From: Gracilariopsis chorda
Lineage: Eukaryota > Rhodophyta > Florideophyceae > Gracilariales > Gracilariaceae
Reading direction: 5' to 3'
Assembly (NCBI GenBank): GCA_003194525.1
Contig: NBIV01000175.1
Location: 1 to 64,000, forward strand
Length of the DNA stretch: 64,000 nucleotides
The notes beneath the pieces are model-generated. The model was not told the origin of the DNA, ran no database searches, and saw only the letters and a program-made list of their open reading frames with translations. Position 1 is the stretch's first letter. Every line of letters starts with the position of its first letter. This document shows positions 60,009 to 64,000 of this stretch, piece after piece. The translations under genes and the position numbers were made by a program.

Positions 60009-61407
60009 ATGCCCAAGTCTATGCGGCGACAAAGAGCACAACACAAAAGACGTAGGGCCAAAAGAGAGCAAGAACAGACCACTCGCCAACAGGCCTTGGA
60101 ACTTTTGAAGCAGAAGCACAAAGTTACTAACGTGGTTACAACATGTTGCTTATTTGCTGCAATTGTTAACCATATTTGCAGGGCTTGGAAAAACAACAAC
60201 AACGCTTGGCTTGACAAGCATCTAAAAACTGTCTTACATCATGCCGGTCGGCTTTCTGTTTTGACCACAAAAGAACAGAAAATGTTTGTGAAACCGGTCG
60301 AACATGCTGTAGAACGAGGATTTAAATTAGATAGTAATCACATAAAGCACTATATGGGCGAGATAGCCAACGATGGACGCACAACTTACAAGAATATCCT
60401 TCCATGCGGCAATACGGTTCGCTCTTTTCAAGCTGAAAATCGTGAAATAACCATACGGAAATCTGAAAACCACAGCCATAAGTGTATCCTGGAGGAAAAT
60501 ATCAATCAAGTCGGTACGTTAGTTAACCACCTGAAGGACTTGAAAGAGCAACATCCACACTTGTTCAAAGACTCCAACTATATTTGGAATCTACATGAAA
60601 CTGAAGTAAACGCGATATACTGGAAACGAGTTATTCGCAAGCGCAAAGAAGAACATGAGAGAGAGGCGTCGCAACTTCAAAGCCTACGGAGCTCATATTA
60701 TGGCAGTAATAGCTGGATCTGCATCGGCTATGATAGCACTACCTTTGTTTTAGCTGCAGGCAAAAGCGTTATGCTGGCCTGGACGAAACCACTTGATGCC
60801 TTACATGCACGCAACCCTTTTTTTTTCACTTCAATGGATGGGAGACGAAGACTAAATTTAAGAAGAAATGAAAGTATTCAACTCCAAGAAGGGGTCCATG
60901 ACCATTTATCTGATGCCAAAAGTTGTTCAACATTTCTACCAGTTCGCCGGAAGAACCATTACACTCGAAAAGTTAATTTTGCTGCTTATTGACGCTCGCA
61001 GTTTGCGTAAAGGAGATGAATAGATCATGGTTTGCAACGAAGTCAACATTAATGTTTTGCAACTGCCTGCCAACGCCTCTCATTTCCTTTAAACATGTGA
61101 TTCCTCAATTATTAGGTGATTCAACGAGACAACCAGAGAGGTTAGAGAAATTCTTGTGCGAACAAGACTATATAGCACTGCTAATATTGCTTTCAGAATC
61201 AAGCTTGGAGTTGCGGGATATAGGTCTCTGAACAGTCCATTGGCCAAACGAGGCGTCATAAATACCGGTATGTGGCCTATCGAATTCCAGTTCTTCGATA
61301 ATTTGTACTGGAGACTTGATACGAAACAAAGGGTTTTGGGTGATACTTCACAGATCCATGGAACGGTGTTGAGAATGGCGATGCGGAGAAGTGACCGCAT
61401 CTTGTAG
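60009..61407 (+). pseudogene. pogo/Tigger-like transposase relic 1 (DDE_1)
   Basis: ATG at 60009 opens a 327-codon frame with a basic start (KRRRAKREQEQ) and HPHLFKDSNYIWNLHETEV, the first catalytic site, where His replaces Asp of the DE motif. Near 60900 a frameshift moves the reading to LEKLILLLIDARSLRKGDE (second Asp), followed by TAG, then VLQLPANASHFL, TAA, TCDSSII (third Asp region, family motif LQPLD) and TGA. The tail RTRLYSTANIAFRIKLGVAG and WPIEFQ resembles the family end. The frame ends at 61407. A DNA transposase of the Tc1-mariner group, inactive here. Confidence 0.65.
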
Positions 61408-62429
61408 TCAAGAAATAAAGGTATCGTCCAGCGGGAAGAATGGATAAGGCAGGGTGTTTGCGAAATAGAGCAAACGCTGCAGGAAAATCGATCATCCCAT
61501 CGCATTCTCTAGGAAGCGGCACCACTTGAAGCGCCTGTGCGTTGGGTAAAATACTCAACCACCAATGCTGGCGGAGCTCTGGCGGCAGTGTTAACAAATC
61601 GTGCTCCATTAGGAGATGTGACGAGTAGGAAGAGTTCAAGGAACAGGCGCAAGCACAACCGTAGTAGGACTGGGTTGAATGTTGGGCCTGGCGGACACAC
61701 ATGTCATTCTATGGAAAATAATTTTAGCATATCTTAGTAATATAAGAGGAAGGATTACATACGGAGGATAGTTTTCCAAAAATAGCTGCATGGAAACTAC
61801 GCAGGGTGCTGTCAGAGAGTCAAGAAGAGGAAAACGAGTCGGCGGCGGTTGCCGCCGACGCGCTTTTGGGTTTGTCGCCGGGCAGTTGAGCTTCGAAGGG
61901 AAAACACGGGTCAGTTTGGTGTTTGTAGAACTACCTCACATGCTGAATGGCGGGAGGGAGAATCAAAATACGGCGAGTAAAATCTGCTTGTTCTGCACCT
62001 TATTGCAAGATCTCTGGTGGGCGAAATCTTTGCAGAATTTCCCCACTGAGAGGGTTAGCACTCCCGAAAGGCTGAAGTTGGTGCACGGCTCAAATTGGCA
62101 CGGCAATTTGTTTCATGACACTGAAATACTGGTCTTGAATTGACAGAACAAGAGCCCTCACAGACAGCCACACCGCGGTAGTTAAAAGAAATGGCTTGTT
62201 TCGCACACAATCCGAATCCAAATGACAACCAAGGACCATCACGCCGCGTTCTATGCCAGTTATGTCCAGGGTATACAAGCGACAGCATGAAGAACGAAAA
62301 CTAGAACGATAAAGACGTCAAAAATCACTAAAACCTCTTGGAAAAGTCCTATCGAGTCGCAAAATAGCAAGAGAGTCCAACTTATTGCTATCCACTGTAC
62401 AACGCTTCCACCAAGCTCTGAACAGTAAA
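61408..62429. other. Stretch between the two pogo relics, no supported gene
   Basis: Frames at 61537-61737 (Arg/Ser-rich) and 61790-62143 lack recognisable motifs. The first part may be the tail of relic 1. Confidence 0.4.
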
Positions 62430-64000
62430 AAAAACGCACACAAGATAAGCTGTTAGATCGAAATAGTCATTATGCGGGCCAGACGTTTGTGGTAGTAGTA
62501 TCTGAACTACTCCTTATTGAAAACCAAACATACAGAGCGGCCCAAAGAAGATCTGCAATCCATTATTCTCAACTGAGAATGATTCTCGGCGGTACTGCAG
62601 CAGATGGTAAAGTTAGATACAAAGAAGAACTTTTATCAAATGATATCTTTAAACGGCTGTGAGCACGACACAGCCAACCAACGTCTCAAAATGCAGAAAA
62701 CAGCACCGGAGCCAGAGTTACAGCTCCGTTTTCTCATCCTGTAAAATATTTGAACAACATTTGAGTCGAAATTGATAAGAAGTACCCGAGACTTTTGGAG
62801 GATCCGAGTCGTGTCTGAATCTACGATGAAACCAGCATTCTGCCGGAGTTCGGGAAGAGAGTGAAATGTCTCTGCCCATCGGACATTCACCATGAAGGAA
62901 CTCTTCTTTCGATTAAAGAGAATGGAGAACACGCTATTGCGTGAATTGCTGTGTTACCGGCAGGCTACAAAGCTACGTTGGTAATGATTATCGCAGGTAA
63001 ACGAAAAATATCACAATGACTTGAACCGCTACACCGTGATGACTTTCTGGAAGAAGATGTTTGATCCCACTGGCTTACCATGAGTTACTGGTTTTCTGAT
63101 GACACATGTTTAATGATGACCGAGAATGGGTATGTAGACTCCAAGAATATGCCGCTCGTTTTCAAGCATATAAACCAGTATATAAGAACGGTGGTACGGG
63201 ATATGAAGCATTTGTTACTGATATTAGATGGGCATTGCTCTAGAGAGAGCATTCAATGGCACAGGGTGTGTGCGTTAGTGGATTTTGAGCTCGTGAAGTG
63301 GCCTGCAGAAACGACAAACATTTTACAACCATGCAGCAATGCTGTGAACAAACTATTCTAGGTCAGTATCAGGAAAACACCGAACGAGTTTATGCAACAG
63401 TGCTACATCTCGCAAGCTAAAGTATCCGTTATGATAAAAATGGGCATTGCAGGATTCCATGTGATAACTCCAGCTGTTGCGAAGAAAGCTTTCGAAAAGG
63501 CTCAAGTCCGGCCTATGTACTACAAATTCAGGGACCCACTCCAAGCATCACGACGAATTATCGTTTCCTACCGCACTTTAGGCAGTAGATGTGTAATTGA
63601 TCACGGCAATTTTCACCTCGAGAGTAGAGAAGCTCACTATAATCAGCACCGCAGCTGGTTGCTCATGATCCAAATTCATTTCATGACACTTCCTGGTAAT
63701 AGGCCCTCATTAGGTCTTACCAAGATAGCCCTACCTATGCGTAACTCTTACTTTGTGATCAAATTGATAAGAGAACGTGTTGGACCTCTGTTCGAAGCTA
63801 GTAAACCATCGACGAAAAACAGAGCAGCTGGTGAGGGTAATGAAGCCAAACTGCTAACAGTACGCTCAATGAAAGAGAAACTGGCCTCCATGAGGAATTC
63901 AAAGGCTTCCAGAGCAGTATTTAAAATTTCCAAGAACGTGTCCTTGGACGTGGTGCATGTGGAAAGGAAAACCTTGCAGTCGAAGGACATGAAGCTAAGG
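62430..64000 (+). pseudogene. pogo/Tigger-like transposase relic 2, one frame with seven stops, runs off the edge
   Basis: A single frame without any frameshift from a TAA at 62426 to the window end. It has an HTH_psq-like start (YRAAQRRSAIHYSQLRMILG), a second DNA-binding part (RHSQPTSQNAENSTGARV), KKYPRLLEDPSRV then IYDETSIL (first catalytic Asp), LPAGYKATLVMIIAGKRK, LLLILDGHCSRES (second Asp) and ILQPCSNAVNKLF, where the third Asp is lost. In-frame stops: TGA at 62660, 62762, 62816, 62942, 63017 and 63062, and TAG at 63359. From 63362 the frame is open for 213 codons to the edge (AGFHVITPAVAKKAFEK). Dead copy, decayed by substitutions only. Confidence 0.7.

Noticed and set aside
62660..63064. 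UGA as a sense codon in this genome
   Set aside because: The peroxidase and intact pol frames use TGG for Trp and show no in-frame TGA, and B1 Gag ends normally; the TGAs are confined to a relic.
1..64000. tRNA, rRNA or other structured RNA genes
   Set aside because: I looked for T-arm, anticodon-arm and rRNA-like words and found only the tRNA-complementary primer sites of the LTR elements.

Overview
The window is nuclear DNA of a eukaryote. It holds intron-poor or intronless genes set in a sea of mobile elements. Three secreted animal-type haem peroxidases without introns, TATA-like boxes about 85-95 bases before their start codons, Ty3-type LTR elements and relics of piggyBac, pogo/Tigger, Harbinger and LINE elements together recall the published genome style of florideophyte red algae such as Chondrus crispus. 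That assignment is inference; no ribosomal or organellar marker is present.

Layout. 1-959: left-truncated LTR element (gag start, PBS, LTR) on the minus strand. 1186-1458: Harbinger transposase relic. 1421-2615: a host-like gene ending in a SHOCT-like segment, probably with one intron. 4342-9576: a small complete but decayed Ty3-like element (213-bp LTRs, 5-bp duplication CCTGG). 11750-13450: haem peroxidase gene 1. 14878-15528: LINE 3' end with RNase H. 17315-53635: one piggyBac-type transposon blown apart by copies of a single 11.4-kb chromovirus family (an LTR element with a chromodomain): one plus-strand copy (18074-29511) and a minus-strand tandem array of two copies sharing the middle LTR (30738-52773). 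53989-54309: fold-back of two LINE 3' ends. 54367-59836: a 2.56-kb near-perfect inverted duplication carrying two divergent peroxidase genes with identical proteins. 60009-64000: two pogo/Tigger transposase relics.

The most informative observations concern the 11.4-kb family. (1) Each copy carries, between pol and the 3' LTR and on the opposite strand, a 596-codon frame with no family that I recognise; the same two in-frame TAA codons occur in all three copies. (2) The flanking target duplications are exchanged between copies (ATAAG and ATGAA), which shows that the 1.2-kb piggyBac core between them was inverted by recombination between opposed copies. (3) Sense coding is split over several overlapping frames in the same way in all copies. 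(4) The element, coding parts included, is packed with short perfect hairpins. None of the three copies is fully intact: copy A has nonsense and frameshift changes, and B1 and B2 each carry different single-base lesions. Most of the window is therefore mobile DNA; the only likely host genes are the three peroxidases and the SHOCT-like gene.
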